Shown here in pieces: positions 22,923 through 34,552 of a stretch of DNA of 64,000 nucleotides. The stretch spans positions 29,945,315 through 30,009,314 of the forward strand of contig OX463845.1 of assembly GCA_949825065.1 (NCBI GenBank), given 5' to 3'. Source of the DNA: Odontocerum albicorne. Its lineage: Eukaryota > Arthropoda > Insecta > Trichoptera > Odontoceridae. The stretch's first letter is position 1. Each line of letters opens with the position of its first letter. A program made the position numbers and the translations under genes. The notes beneath the pieces are model-generated. The model made no database searches, was not told where the DNA came from, and worked only from the letters and a program-made list of their open reading frames with translations.

Positions 22923-23937
22923 TTCATGATACTAATTATACACATAATTACGCTAGTTTATTTAGTCGAACCTAAAAGGAAAAAGTTTAGTAAAATACTC
23001 ATGTTGAGTATTATAGAAACAATGGCGGTATGTTTAAATAAAGCCGATAAAATATGAAAATTTATTACGCCTGACATTTACAGCTATCGTATAAATAATA
23101 TCATATTACTGCACCTTTTATTATACTTAGATCAATGCTTTTGCAAATGTTATCTTCTTGTAAGTAAATAATTTCTTTGACGATTAATTCTCATTCAACG
23201 AAAAGCAGTTAAAACTTGTAAAAAAACTATTACTAGACAACAGATAAGATATCAAAAAATACCAAAGACCAAAATACAAGGAATTAAATTAAAAATAAAT
23301 TAACTTCAAATCCTATGTTGAAGAAAAGAAAACACTCATAACTCATCTGAAATCTAAACCAGAAGAGAAACAAACATGATTTGTGGAAACAATATTTATA
23401 AAAAAATAAGTTTGTCTAGGCTTAAACATCAAATGTTAAAACTATTAATCAAATCAGGGCCGAATAATACAAAAACTCGTGCAGTAGGTAGAAAATATCA
23501 AACATCTTGATTTAAAACCAAGTGAAATAATGTCTTTAGAGATTGGGTAAAAAATAAATAGCAGAAAAATTATGCCTGTGTCAAAAGTTAAAAAAGCGGA
23601 ATACAAAAATTGAGCCTTAAGGAGTCGCCAAAAATCGATGTGGTAGATGCAGACCACGGAACATATATGTTATGTAGTCAACGACAATTCATGCGTTCAC
23701 CGGAGGGATCCAGGATGTGCACAGGATCACATCAGAAGCGTTACACTGGCTTAGCACCCTGAGAATGTTGCTATCTGTCTTGGGAACCATATGAAGAAGT
23801 AGAAAACTTAAAAATTAAAGTTATTTTTTTAAGTTTTTCACTGAGACTTAAGCCCTATAAGATCGACGAATGTATCGATATAGCCTCTACTCTATATCAT
23901 CGGTAAATACCAACAAATGTTAATACCTTTTCATTAA
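22923..23937. other. Intergenic, nothing recognised
   Basis: AT-rich. Short open frames have lysine- or phenylalanine-rich chance compositions, and no splice-bounded exon is visible. Confidence 0.45.
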
Positions 23938-24055
23938 GATTTCTTCTCTAACACCCATTAGTGTGCCCAATTCATACCTTAAAGATGTCACTTAACGATT
24001 TCTTCTCTAACACCCATTAGTGTGCCCAATTCATACCTTAAAGATGTCACTTAAC
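23938..24055. repeat. Perfect 59-bp tandem duplication
   Basis: The unit beginning GATTTCTTCTCTAACACCCA occurs at 23938 and again at 23997 without a difference, and a third copy starts (GATTTCTTTGAG) but diverges at once. Identity between copies points to a recent event. Confidence 0.93.
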
Positions 24056-25187
24056 GATTTCTTTGAGTGCTAAAGTCCAGGAATGTTCACGGGCCATATT
24101 TAACAATCGGATAGGACTAACAATTACTTAAATTGGTTTACTTAAATTAATAGCTTTTTTATACGGCATGATACGCGAGGACGCGCCGCATGCATTTCTA
24201 CAAAGTTTTGTTCCCATTTGTCTTGCATGCGTTTCTTATTCATTCATCAAATATTTTATCAAATTTAACTTATATATCCTATTAATTTTAGTCCCGGTCT
24301 GTTTCGAGGTAGATTTATCAAAATTATTTCCTTATTTACACAAATAATAAATAAAGCACATTATCTGATTCTTATTATATTATATAATCCAGCTTGATTT
24401 TTACAGATAGTCATCTGAATGGAAATTTGGAGGCTGATTTTGTCTTATGGAAAAAATGGAATGAAGTTTAAATAAGTGTCTTAATTCTATTATTTTTGTT
24501 CTGTATTTTAGGCAAAATTATTTGCAATTATAAAGTCGCTAGAACGGATTTTAGGAATAAGCAAAGAACTTTACAGCGGTTACACTTACAGTATACTCGT
24601 ATTTCAACGGATAATCGGGAGTTAAAAATATTTCGTATGCAAAGTCAGTTAATCCACTTATAATAGTAGGTGTCCGGGATACTCTAACAATCTCAAAAGT
24701 CAGAATATAAAAGTTAACTTTTGTTGGATACAGGGACATGAAAAATAGAAGACCAGCGACTCAGAAAAAAAACGTAGTCCATACTAAAAGTTTTCTTTAG
24801 CAAAGAAAACCATTCTCAATGACATGAAAAATAACAAAACATCGGATATCTGCTGTCCAACACGAAACTATGAGATACGACGAGATTCCAATAATTGAAA
24901 ATACTAATCGATTTCTAACCGACCGACCCAGATGCAGACAAGACATAGTGTGTATCATATAAAAAAACTTCAAGATATTTGGCGTCATCGAGGAAAACGA
25001 ATGTCTCTGTGATTCAAAGTCTGTCGACTATGCCGACCATCTGATCCTCCAAGTGTCAGATATTCTATGAAGAGATCAAAAACATTGAAGCTAAATTCCG
25101 TCGCAATGGAACTAGCCTTCACGAGTATCATAATATAATTGGGAGTTGGAATATTGGAGCCGATTTCTTCGACATACACGCGTACAA
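24056..25187. other. Intergenic, nothing firmly recognised
   Basis: No gene can be supported. The minus-strand frames at 24551-25191 might be old retroelement sequence leading into the LINE tail at 25188, but no diagnostic motif is seen. A TACTCGTA lies near 24593. Confidence 0.4.
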
Positions 25188-25625
25188 TCACATCATTTTT
25201 CTGTTGGGGCAGGCAGGGAGGACAGAGCGCAATTTCCTTTCACGACATACTTTTCTCGCCTCTTCCATATCCATACATCTTCTCATACACCTCATTTTGT
25301 TTCTCTTACACCTTACCTTTCCTTCTTTCAAAATCTCATTAACTTGGTCCAACCACACTTTTCTCGTTCGTTCTCTACCTAGACTTCTACTTTTATCGGC
25401 ATTATAAATTTGTTTAATTAGTCTTTCGTCACCCACCTGTTCAAGATATACAAACCACCTCAACGTGCTTTTTTTCACCTACTTGACACATCAGTCTTAA
25501 GCTCGCAATCTTCCTTAATAATTACATTTCTTATATTTCGTCGAATTTCTCCTAAATACACATACAATGATATGTATAAAATGCACCAACACACACTCAC
25601 TAACACCCTTTCCATTCCCACACTA
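25188..25625 (-). mobile_element. LINE 3' end, minus strand
   Basis: The open minus-strand frame 25478-25188 reads LRWFVYLEQVGDERLIKQIY, then a GRERTRKVWLDQVNEILKEG segment and EEARKVCRERKLR. This is the C-terminal tail of the LINE family also found at 7755-9080, 16130-16440 and 55870-56200. The polymerase domain is missing. Confidence 0.8.
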
Positions 25626-25639
25626 GAGACAACACAATA

Positions 25640-26425
25640 TATTTCTATTTTATTTATTTATTATTACACATGACAAGAAATATACATAATTTGCGAAAAA
25701 AACAACAGGTAATTTAATTTCGACATACATTATTTTAATTGATCTGGGTTAGTCGCCTTTCATTTGTCGTATCCCCAGTAAACTAGGCTTTTGCCTGTAT
25801 CTCACTGAGAATATTTAGCATGAAAAAATAAATCGATGCTTCTTTCCGATTTTTGATTACACAAAAACAAAACCCCAGTTGCACGTTTTCATCAACCTGA
25901 CAAACAGTGACACTCAATTACAACTGGAAACATCATGCGGAATTAAACTCTTCACACATCATCACTCCAGAAAGACCCAACCTGTTCATCCCATAATATA
26001 CCGCACACAATCATAAGAATAAAAACAAAAGTAAAACCAAAAATTAACCCAAAATGAAACAAAAATAAAAGCAAAAATGTTCATCCCATAATATACCACA
26101 CACAACCATAATAATAAAAATGAACACAAAAATATACAGAAACACAAATACAAATATAATACAACAAAAATCAAAACAACAAGAAGAAACCCACACTCAA
26201 GAGCCCACATAAATCTTTTCCATACGTCATTCATCCTGAAATCCCATGTACTCAAAATCCTGTCGCAATAACAACCACGCTCCGATCGACTGCCTAAATG
26301 GTTTTCCTTTCTTTATCTTTATTGAATTCGGCACGCCATTGTACGTCATGGGAGCCAAATAAGCATATTGCCTTTGGGCAAAAGAGGTTTTAACTCTAGG
26401 GATGGTGAACACTTTACTAGTAATG
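25640..26425 (-). mobile_element. LINE 3' end with TAATAATAAATAAA tail, minus strand, copy 1
   Basis: On the minus strand it encodes TIPRVKTSFAQRQYAYLAPM and TYNGVPNSIK, then runs through a 3' untranslated region to a short simple-repeat tail near 25650. The same end, in nearly the same sequence, is at 40480-41577 (longer) and, on the other strand, at 31150-31290 (very short). This copy has local duplications of the CATCCCATAATATACC phrase. Confidence 0.85.
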
Positions 26426-27184
26426 TATTCGTATATGCCTTGTACATAACAAGCAAGACGAAAAAATAGCAACCCAGCGATAAACAACTCAACCATCCCA
26501 GCCCTGAAATAAAGAAAACAAGTAAACAAATATTCTTGGTGGAACATAACTGCAAATATTTGGCAAGATTCCATAAAGAGGCGAGTGACTCTATGAACAA
26601 AGATAATGCATTGCAAGATGACACAAGAATGAGTCGATCGGAGTTCAGATGTTATCACAGATGTCACCATATTCAGACATAAGTCTTACATTTGAACTGA
26701 GTATTTTATTTGTATAGAATAGTTATTGCGATATTCTAAAGGAATATTTCTTGAACGAAAATGTTCTACAAGTAAAAAATATTAATATAAAAATAGGTTA
26801 AACAGTATCTCTTTAGCGAAATGAGATTTTTTCGTTTCTTTTACATTTAATCTTAGTGTCTGTATTTGGTAAAATTTGGACCGTAACAACCCGCAGTATG
26901 TGGAAAAACTGGCCAACTTATTTTAAAATTGAACATTGTTGAATATACACATTGTATGAAATCGCTTTAATTAATTTTCAAAATACATCATTATCAAGCC
27001 ATTCAAGATTTCCTCGTATTTTTCAACGTATATGTCCAGTTGTGTTTCAACAGCAGTTTGGTTCACTTTCTTTTATCCCAATATAACTTTTTGTGAAAAA
27101 ACAAAACATTATGCTTATTTTTTTCTTACATGCATTCAGGAAATAATAATTAAATGTTCATAATTACTTTCTTACAAATATAAT
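26426..27184. other. Intergenic, nothing recognised
   Basis: The open minus-strand frames near 26346-26670 overlap the LINE boundary and continue with hydrophobic chance sequence. No exon is supported. Confidence 0.45.
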
Positions 27185-27187
27185 GAC

Positions 27188-27290
27188 AACTCGCGTGGTC
27201 TAGATGGTAGAACGCTTGTATTCTACTTGAGGGGTTGGGTTCAATTCCCGATGAAACCCCAAAACAGCTTCCTAGTCTAGTTATAATTTA
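27188..27290 (+). repeat. tRNA-derived SINE fragment
   Basis: It carries the A-box-like GCGTGGTCTAGATGGTAGAA and the B-box-like GGGTTCAATTCCC at tRNA spacing, followed by CAGCTTCCTAGTCTAG. The acceptor-stem partners do not pair well, so it is classed as a SINE head and not a tRNA gene. Confidence 0.55.
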
Positions 27291-27368
27291 AGATATATGC
27301 TGTTTTGAAAATCTGTCTTATTGATTAAAATACATCGTCACGTAGCAATACGTTGTATGTAGTATATA

Positions 27369-28575
27369 ATGAGTTGATGCAAAAGTTCGTCCCGTTTTCG
27401 GCGCTAGATGGCGTTGTATCGTAAACCGAAGTGTTATTAACTTCACACGTGTAAAGTTTTAATGTTATTTGACAGAAGGAATTTTAGCGAGTACTCGGAG
27501 AAAAAATTGTGCTATTTGGTTGTTATTTTTTACATTTTGTTAAGCATTAAAAATAGCAGAAAATAAGGAGCATTTTCGACATATTGTTTTTTATTTCCGG
27601 AAAGGCAAGAATGCTTCGCAGACATAATATATACGTGGTGTGTACGGTGAGGGTTTAACGATTCGAAGTGGTTCAGAAAGTTTCGTGAAAAAAAAATTAA
27701 TCTTAGCCATGCACCACGTTCTGGACGACCGGCTGAGGCTGATGGCGACGAAATATTGGCGCTAATTGAAAGTGATCGGCATAGAACAACTCGAAAGATC
27801 GGATAAATTCTTGGAATCAACCAGTCAACAGTGTCAAGGCGATTACGTCAACTTGGAATGGTAAACAAGGCCGATGTATGGGTGCCGCACGAGTTAACGG
27901 AGAAAAATTTGATAGATCGAATTTCTGCTTGCGGTTATCTATTGAAACGCAACGAAATCGATCCATTTTTAAAACAGATGGTTACAGGTGATGAAAAATG
28001 GATTGTGTATAATAATGTTAAGCGTAAGAGATCATGGTCTAAGCGCGGAGATGCCCCTTTAACCAGCGCCAAAGCCAGTTTACATCCGAAGAAGGTTATG
28101 CTATACATTTGGTGGCACTGGAAGGGGATCGTTTATTATGAGCTGTTACCTGAAAACCAGACCATTAATTTGGAAAAATACTGTTCACAACTAAGTGAAT
28201 TAAAGCGAGCAATCGACCAGAAGCGGCCTGAATTAGCCAACAGAAAAGGTATTGCGTTCCATCAAGACAATGCTAGACTACGCGTGTCTTTGGCCACCCG
28301 ACACAAACGTTTACAATTTAACTGGGATGTTTTGGTCTTTGAAAAAACTTTTCTTCCTTCGAAGACTTGAACAATCATCTGGATCAGTTATTTGGCCAGA
28401 AACTTCAAAGCTTCTATGAGCGCGGGATTATGCAGCTACCAGAGAGATAATGGAGAAAGGCCATTCACCCAACAGAACGGCACATACTATAGATTGATTA
28501 AATGTAATTTTTTGTAAATAAAGATTTTCTTCAATTTTAGTATAAAAAGTGAGACGAACTTTTGCGTCAACCCAT
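27369..28575 (+). mobile_element. Mariner element, GCAAAAGTTCGT family, broken
   Basis: Ends ATGAGTTGATGCAAAAGTTC and an inverted copy ATGGGTTGACGCAAAAGTTC, with TA at both borders. The 179-codon open part (27831-28370) covers WVPHELTEKN, GDEKWIVY with the first catalytic Asp, and FHQDNARLR with the second. The N-terminal region contains stops (one within NASQT), and the end of the catalytic domain is shifted out of frame after NWDVLVFEK. Confidence 0.93.
27560..28450 (+). pseudogene. Mariner transposase pseudogene
   Basis: Similar in layout to the cecropia/Hsmar1-like group: N-terminal FRHIVFYFRKGKNASQT, then SGRPAEADGDEILALIESDR, then the open catalytic part. At least one stop, two frameshifts and loss of the third Asp region (P-P-Y-S-P-D-L) make it inactive. 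Confidence 0.88.
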
Positions 28576-29238
28576 TATAACGAAAGTGTTATACAACACA
28601 ATAAATGTTACCTTAAAATGTTGATCGAGCCTTATAATACACAAAACGATATCAGATTTTTATGATGATCATTTTTAAGTGTGAGTTATCAAATACAAAA
28701 CAAATAAATTCGACGGAAACTACAAAATTTTATTAAATCAGCTTAAATCCAATCTTTAGACAAGATTAATTTCGTAAAAGTATGAGTAATTAAGTTTCAT
28801 TTTCTATTATCACGCTATCGGTTTACCAAATAAATGTTTCGTTTATTTTCCAGTTAAAATGCATTATAAGAGTTGATCACATCTGTATTTTCAATTTTTG
28901 ACCCACTTCTGTCAAGGTAGAATAAATAGTATTTACTCATAGTGACAAAAACTAAACCCAGTTCAAAACAAGTCGACAAACGTGACCTCTAGCAATAGTG
29001 ACATCTAACGTTGGAATATGAAGCACTTTCATGTATGAAATGTCAAAACATAGGTCTCATTTGAAAAATATTTGAATTTATCATTCGGGATAGCATTTGA
29101 AATACAACTTTTCATCATAAAACAAATAATAATATTTTACTCGAATACCTAAAAATAAATGTAAAGGATTACTTATTTTTTTACTAGATATTAATACTTG
29201 AAATAAATAATAAAAATAAAAGGTTTTATTCCACTTAC
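28576..29238. other. Presumed start of PKA-R1 intron 1
   Basis: AT-rich with no open frame of note. Because the exon at 29239-29403 is on the minus strand and ends in a donor at 29238, lower coordinates here should be intron. Confidence 0.5.
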
Positions 29239-29403
29239 CCTTTCTAATTTCTGAAAATACTGTCGCAAGAAAATTACAGGATTTTCTGGCTTGTTTACAC
29301 ACAGCTGCACGATACAATCTTTAATCAAAACTTGAATGTTGTGCGATTGTATATAATTTTCACATTCACGTAAACTCTGCTCTTCTTCCATTGTGGTAGC
29401 CAT
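29239..29403 (-). CDS. PKA-R1: PKA type I regulatory subunit, first coding exon
   Basis: The regulatory subunit holds the PKA catalytic subunit inactive until cAMP binds. This exon encodes 55 residues including [20 protein letters not shown] and [20 protein letters not shown], ending FQKLER. That is the N-terminal dimerisation/docking helix bundle, which binds A-kinase anchoring proteins, and is very close to the fly and vertebrate RI proteins. It starts with ATG at 29403 and ends at a consensus donor, GTAAGT, in phase 0. The pseudosubstrate site and the two cAMP-binding domains must lie on further minus-strand exons. I did not find them between 1 and 29238, so intron 1 is large or the gene leaves the window. 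Dimerisation cysteines and hydrophobics are present. Confidence 0.92.
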
Positions 29404-31149
29404 TCCTTTGAAATAAAAATTAAATTTAAGAATCGGTCAATACGTTAGAGTCAAAAACCCTTCCACGATAAAAAATTACATAAAAAACATAATGTTTTTA
29501 ATAATAAATGTAGATAAAAGACACTGCACAAAATAGAAAACGGGACGTATTCTGTCAGTCTAATGCACTGTCGATATAACAGGTATTCATTTTATTTTCA
29601 TATCCTCAGACCAAAATTAGAATTCATGATGGTTATGCCATCTATGAATCTTTAATATAATCAATTAAATTTGACAAATGTGACAAAAACCTTTGAATTA
29701 CTTTTACTTCATATTCACTCCTAAAATATGTTTTGTTTTTTGCATTATTATAAATTGATTATTTTTTTACGTCTTGTTCTCTTTAAAAAGCTATTGAACC
29801 TTACTTAAGGGGGTAAAGCTAAATTATCTCAACATTCTTTAGAAAAAAATACTTTGAGATTTTTAATGGCAAAAAAGATTGTTCATTTCGATTTGTATAC
29901 ATACATAGTCTTAAGGCTAGTTGTTTAAATTTATAGAAAATCCTAGAACGCTCTGCTTTAGTCACTTAATTTGATATAATATAGTTTACACTTTGCGAGA
30001 CTTAATGATAATATATAAGAAATAGTTTTGGTGTATCACTATCCAGAATTTACTTTCAAATTAAATTCATTACATGTCTTAACAATTTGGTAGAATTACA
30101 TATTTGATCATTTCTCTTTATCTCTATTGATCAAAAGTTCCTCACCTGTTAATTACTTTATTTTTTTTTCTCTGTATGACAACTTATAATTGCATATCCA
30201 GGTTAGTTTTCAATCTAAGATCACCCATTGGTGTTAAGAGGAAACTTAGAGAAACTGCTACTGATGGACTTCAAACAAAATAAAGTACTCCCGTCCAAGT
30301 TAGCTTTTCATATTTATCACTAATTTTATAGCATATATGTACCTGATTTTATAGTACATATTCGATTTTTGGAATTATTTCAAGGATAAATTGAAAAAGG
30401 AAAATAGAAATTTTCTGAAAGATATTCGAGTTTACTAGGGAAAAGAGAATACTTGTATATGTTGACTACTGTCACTGTCCAATTTGATGGTGTCATTTAG
30501 ACATTATAAGACTGAGTAGTTTTAATAAACATAGTTAGTATGTATATTAGAACTTTATAACTGAGCATATGTATTAGATTGACGATCACAATCTTGATTC
30601 AGTCAATTACACTCTGATTTATGTTTCTTCAGTAACTTATGAATGGAAAAGTTGGTGGAAGAGCCTTATATAAAAATGACGATTATGTAATGAAAAAGAT
30701 TTATTTTAAAGTGCTATCTGGTTAAAATGAACTCAAACAAAAAGTATAATGTTGATTGAATGGTTGAACGAAGAATCAAATCAATCTCCCACATCAGATC
30801 GTCCCTGCTGAATGTGAGGATGACGTTTTTGATTGCTGCAATGTTTGGTGAAATTCCTACGAGGCCTACTGTTCTGTATGAGCAAGCTTTATTATAATCC
30901 AACATTTTTGGGCATTGTGTGCTGTGAAATCAGATGTTAGGCCCACATAAGATGACTCTCAGTTGCCAAAACGATGATATTCTCTTCACATTCAGGTGTG
31001 TCGCCACTAGAGGAGCCTCTTCGAGTAATTCTTGGTTATTCACTAAGTGACATCACACTTTTAATACATAAAGAAGATTTCGATCATCTAGTGTAGATCA
31101 CGCAGTATGGAGGTGGGATTAAACTGAACTTTTGATTGAATATCAGTTG
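29404..31149. other. Upstream of PKA-R1; no other gene recognised
   Basis: The bases before the ATG (minus strand) include a possible acceptor (TTTTTATTTCAAAG), so a noncoding 5' exon may lie further up. The rest is AT-rich. A decayed stretch at 30730-31100 gives charged translations on the minus strand that might be old transposon, but I cannot assign it. Confidence 0.4.
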
Positions 31150-31290
31150 TCTTTGGTATATATACGACAAATGAAAGGCAACAAACCCAGATCCTTTAAA
31201 ATTGTATGTCCAAATCAAATTATCTGTTGTTTTTCTCGTATATTTCTTGTATGTGTAATAATAAATAAATATATAAAATATGTTAATATA
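31150..31290 (+). mobile_element. Very short LINE 3' end (copy 3 of TAATAAATAAA-tailed family)
   Basis: ATACGACAAATGAAAGGCAA and the following 100 bases match the complement of 40480-40600 and 25660-25770, ending in an AATAAATAAATA tail. It consists only of 3' untranslated sequence and is therefore an extreme 5' truncation. Confidence 0.8.
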
Positions 31291-32539
31291 GACATTTTGA
31301 CAACCTTGATATTACAACCAAGATAATTCACAGACTAATTTTTTGTGTTGTCATATTAACCTGGCATAAGAATGACTTTTCTTTTTGTATAAAATATGTT
31401 AAAGACTTATTTTACATTGTTCATGTGGTTACTAGAGAATAATCTAATATAAATGATTCTGTAGACTTTATTAATCATGGATGTGTGGCTATTGTTGTGA
31501 AATCTGGGTAATTGTCTCAAAACATATATTTTTTGTAAACTAAATTTTAGACTTTTGAACATATGAGGTGTCACATACTATCTTTACCTAGTTTTCCTTA
31601 CCTAGTTTTTGTTCCTTACCTAGTATCTTTACCTAGTTTTCCTATGGTCCTCCTTACAATATATAGGGAATGATCATTGTCACAAACCTCAAAGTTTTTT
31701 AGGGAGTTTATTTCTTTGTTGGAATGGACAGGAAGATGTTCGTGTCTCATTGTCATAACTAAAGATCTCAATGTTCGGCTTGTTGGAATGATAGATTCGA
31801 ATTCTGTCAAACTTAATTAAATATTTAATGATTTTGTATTGCCACTAATTATACAGACTTTTACTCATGTCGCTGATGTCATTCTTGATTTAATTTTGCT
31901 CCTTTGCCGCCAATGTATAAAAATTATATTTAGAAATTAGTCTCTATTTCATTAAGATAATATTCACCAAATTTTTTTGAAATCTTTTCTATGTATTCAA
32001 ATATTTAATTTAGAATTGGTTATCTTGGTGACATTCATAACTCTACATTGAAATCTATGTTGAGTGAGTTAGTTCCTTTGCTGCCTAAAATTAATCACAT
32101 ATAGCCATACGTGTGGGGGGTTGTACTTAATTCGAAAGAAACAGCTTTGGAATAGTTTTCAAAGTGTCTGTGGAAATAAAAAATTGATGTGTTTTTCTCT
32201 GAATTCAAGTTTTTTTGTTATTTAAAAAAAATTGGAATAGATTCATTTGGATATTTCATTCACCTATCTTGTACTATAGGATACTGAATCTAATGGGACA
32301 AATTGTACAGTTGATTCTAATTTTTTTAGTTTTCCATCCACTTCTTTGGAAGAATTGAAAAAAATTATCTTAAAAAAAATGTAGTTTAAATAATAAATAA
32401 ACAATGTAGTTTAAATCTTATACCAACTTGGTTGTTGAAGAAATGTTCGGTTCTTATTTTGGCGGTGATTCAGCATATAGTCAATGGGTGACTTGCAGTC
32501 TCAATAATACCCATTGAACTTAAATATTCCATTTTAACC
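31291..32539. other. Intergenic, possibly upstream LINE debris
   Basis: No open frame of interest. From about 31900 some segments could be a decayed N-terminal region of the LINE that follows, but no motif is secure. Short local repeats with CCTTACCTAGT occur at 31590-31640. Confidence 0.4.
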
Positions 32540-34450
32540 ATATTAACTTCGGTTCTAAAAATACAAGATTAGACCCAAATAACTTAGAAAATTACCACCC
32601 GGTTTCTAATTTACCATTTATTTCGAAACTTATTAAAAAAATTGCTTCCTCTCAGATTAACTCAAATATTATTTAAAAAAAACAAATTTCACATAATCAG
32701 TTTACTTGCAAAAAATATTGTTTTAAAACTAGTGTAAGATTTGTTGACTGGGATAGAATAGGGAAAGTTGTTTTGGATATGAGCACCATTGAAACTGTTG
32801 ATCATGAAATTCTTTTGCCAAAACTTAGGGATGAGTATGAGTTTTCAGGCAATGTCCTCGTCTGGGTTGAATCTTATTTGTCAAATAGAAGGCAATCCGT
32901 TGTTGTCAATCAAGAAGAATCTTCTCAGGATATTGCTATGTTAAGTATGGTGTATGTACCACAATGGTCGGTGTTTAGGCTGCTGCTTTTTTTCTTTATA
33001 CTAATTATATCAATGACACGGAGAGTTTTGAGTTTCAGGTTTATATGGATGATACTTTGTATTTTAAATTATGTGATCCAAGATATAAAGATATCCTGAA
33101 GCAGGATGCTTCTAATTACTTAATAAATTGAAACTTGTAATTAATTAATAAATTGAAACTGAATCCAAATAAGATTAATAATTTCTCTGGGTCTTCACTA
33201 TATAAACCTTCTTGACAGGGATACGTTATCAGTGATGAATGTAAGTATTTTTCCAACAAAAAATAGCAACAAATTCCTTGGTGTCTATTTTGATAATAAA
33301 CTCTCTTTTGATAGACAAATAGGTAATATAGATTTTTCGGGCTGCAATAATTAAAAAAAAATTATTTGTACATCGATGTATTGTATTATACTTTCCTTGT
33401 ATACAGTACATTTTGGCGGGTTTATTGCCACGTGGCAATCTCTTCCAGTCAACCATAAAGCTGTTAAAGAGGTCTTAAGTGAAAACCAGCCTGAAATCCT
33501 TTTTAAAAATTCTGGGTTCCAGCGGAATTTGAAATCGCAACCTTCTTGTTGGGAGAGAAACATCTTACCAACTAGGTCACGGAGGTCGTCATGTAATGTC
33601 TTCTAGCAAAAGAAATAAAAGCTTTTATTTAATTCATTTGTTATATCGCGTCTGGATTTATGTTAATTCATTTATTCTGGTCTGTCTGATTCACAAATTT
33701 CTAGACTCCAGTCTGTTTTCAATGCAGCTGCTAGGTATTTTGTAGCTATAAATATTGTCATATTGATCCACTTTTATAAATTCTACATTGACTTACATGT
33801 TGTAAAACAATTTATTTCTAACTTTGTCTATTTATTTTCAAACCCTTAATGGGATCTCTGTATTGTATATGTCAGATCTGTATCTAGATGTTGCTTCGGA
33901 GAGGAGTAGAACTTTGGAGTTAATTTCATCTTCATCGAATAAATAGTTTGTTCCAAATTGATCCAATAGGGTGATGTATTATGACAGGGCTTTTGCTGTT
34001 GCTAGTCCTGTGGCATCGAATGGTCTGCCTTCAAGTCTTAGAAATATGTATGACATTATACAGGTTTAGGAAGCACTTGAAGACAACCCTTTTTAAGAGG
34101 TCTTATTAAAATTTATGATTATAAATGAACACTACACACACTCTACTTAGAGACAAATGTATTACTATCACATATCAGAAGATTTACAAAGGTCTCTTTG
34201 TAGTCTGTCTTTCTTTGTCTTTGGTAAGTGTTTGCAAATTTCTTACCAAATATGTTTTTTTACACATATGTAGATGCGAGGAAGTTCTTAATCTAGTGAC
34301 CGCAGCCATCACCTTGTTTTCCTTACACTCGAATTTGTGTATCTTATAGAAATATTTTTAATCTGTCAATAATGGTGGGTTCCAATCCTGAGTTAGAGAG
34401 AGTTTGATGAGGAAAGTCTGCTCTCTAAACGGCACTATATAAATTGTCAT
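32540..34450 (+). mobile_element. CR1/L2-like LINE, longest copy, split by a SINE
   Basis: The frame, broken many times, follows a non-LTR polymerase: NLENYHPVSNLPFISKLI, then VDHEILLPKLRDEYEFSGNV and ESYLSNRRQSVVVNQEE, then a decayed G-V-P-Q-G-S-V and YMDD-type palm near 33040, then NKFLGV near 33270. It resumes after the SINE with the QSVFNAAARYF tail, DRAFAVASPV and FRKHLKTTLFKRSY. The 3' end (TCTCTAAACGGCACTATATA) matches 14875-15365 and 49430-50045. It is inactive. Confidence 0.83.
33465..33590 (-). repeat. tRNA-derived SINE inside a LINE
   Basis: Minus-strand head GACCTAGTTGGTAAGATGTT and a weak B-box region GGTTGCGATTTCAAATTCC, followed by a body with ATTTCAGGCTGGTTTTCACT, which matches the body at 59750-59810. 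It interrupts the LINE reading frame between NKFLGV and the C-terminal tail, so it inserted later. Confidence 0.68.
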
Positions 34451-34552
34451 TTTGTTATTACTAGTAACAGTTTGGATTAAATGAATTACATAGATCAAAT
34501 CGCTGTAATATGACTACACTCAATAGCCAATTCATATCCCATAATACCAATA

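Noticed and set aside
26346..26670. A small hydrophobic membrane protein on the minus strand
   Set aside because: The frame runs through the 5' border of a LINE fragment, the two overlapping frames are both open by chance, and no start or splice context supports it.
27188..27262. A tRNA gene, from A- and B-box-like segments
   Set aside because: Acceptor stem partners do not pair and the sequence continues into a SINE-like body.
34125..34349. 74-codon open frame that looks hydrophobic like a small membrane protein
   Set aside because: It lies in the 3' untranslated tail of a LINE whose copies at 14875-15365 and 49430-50045 do not keep the frame.
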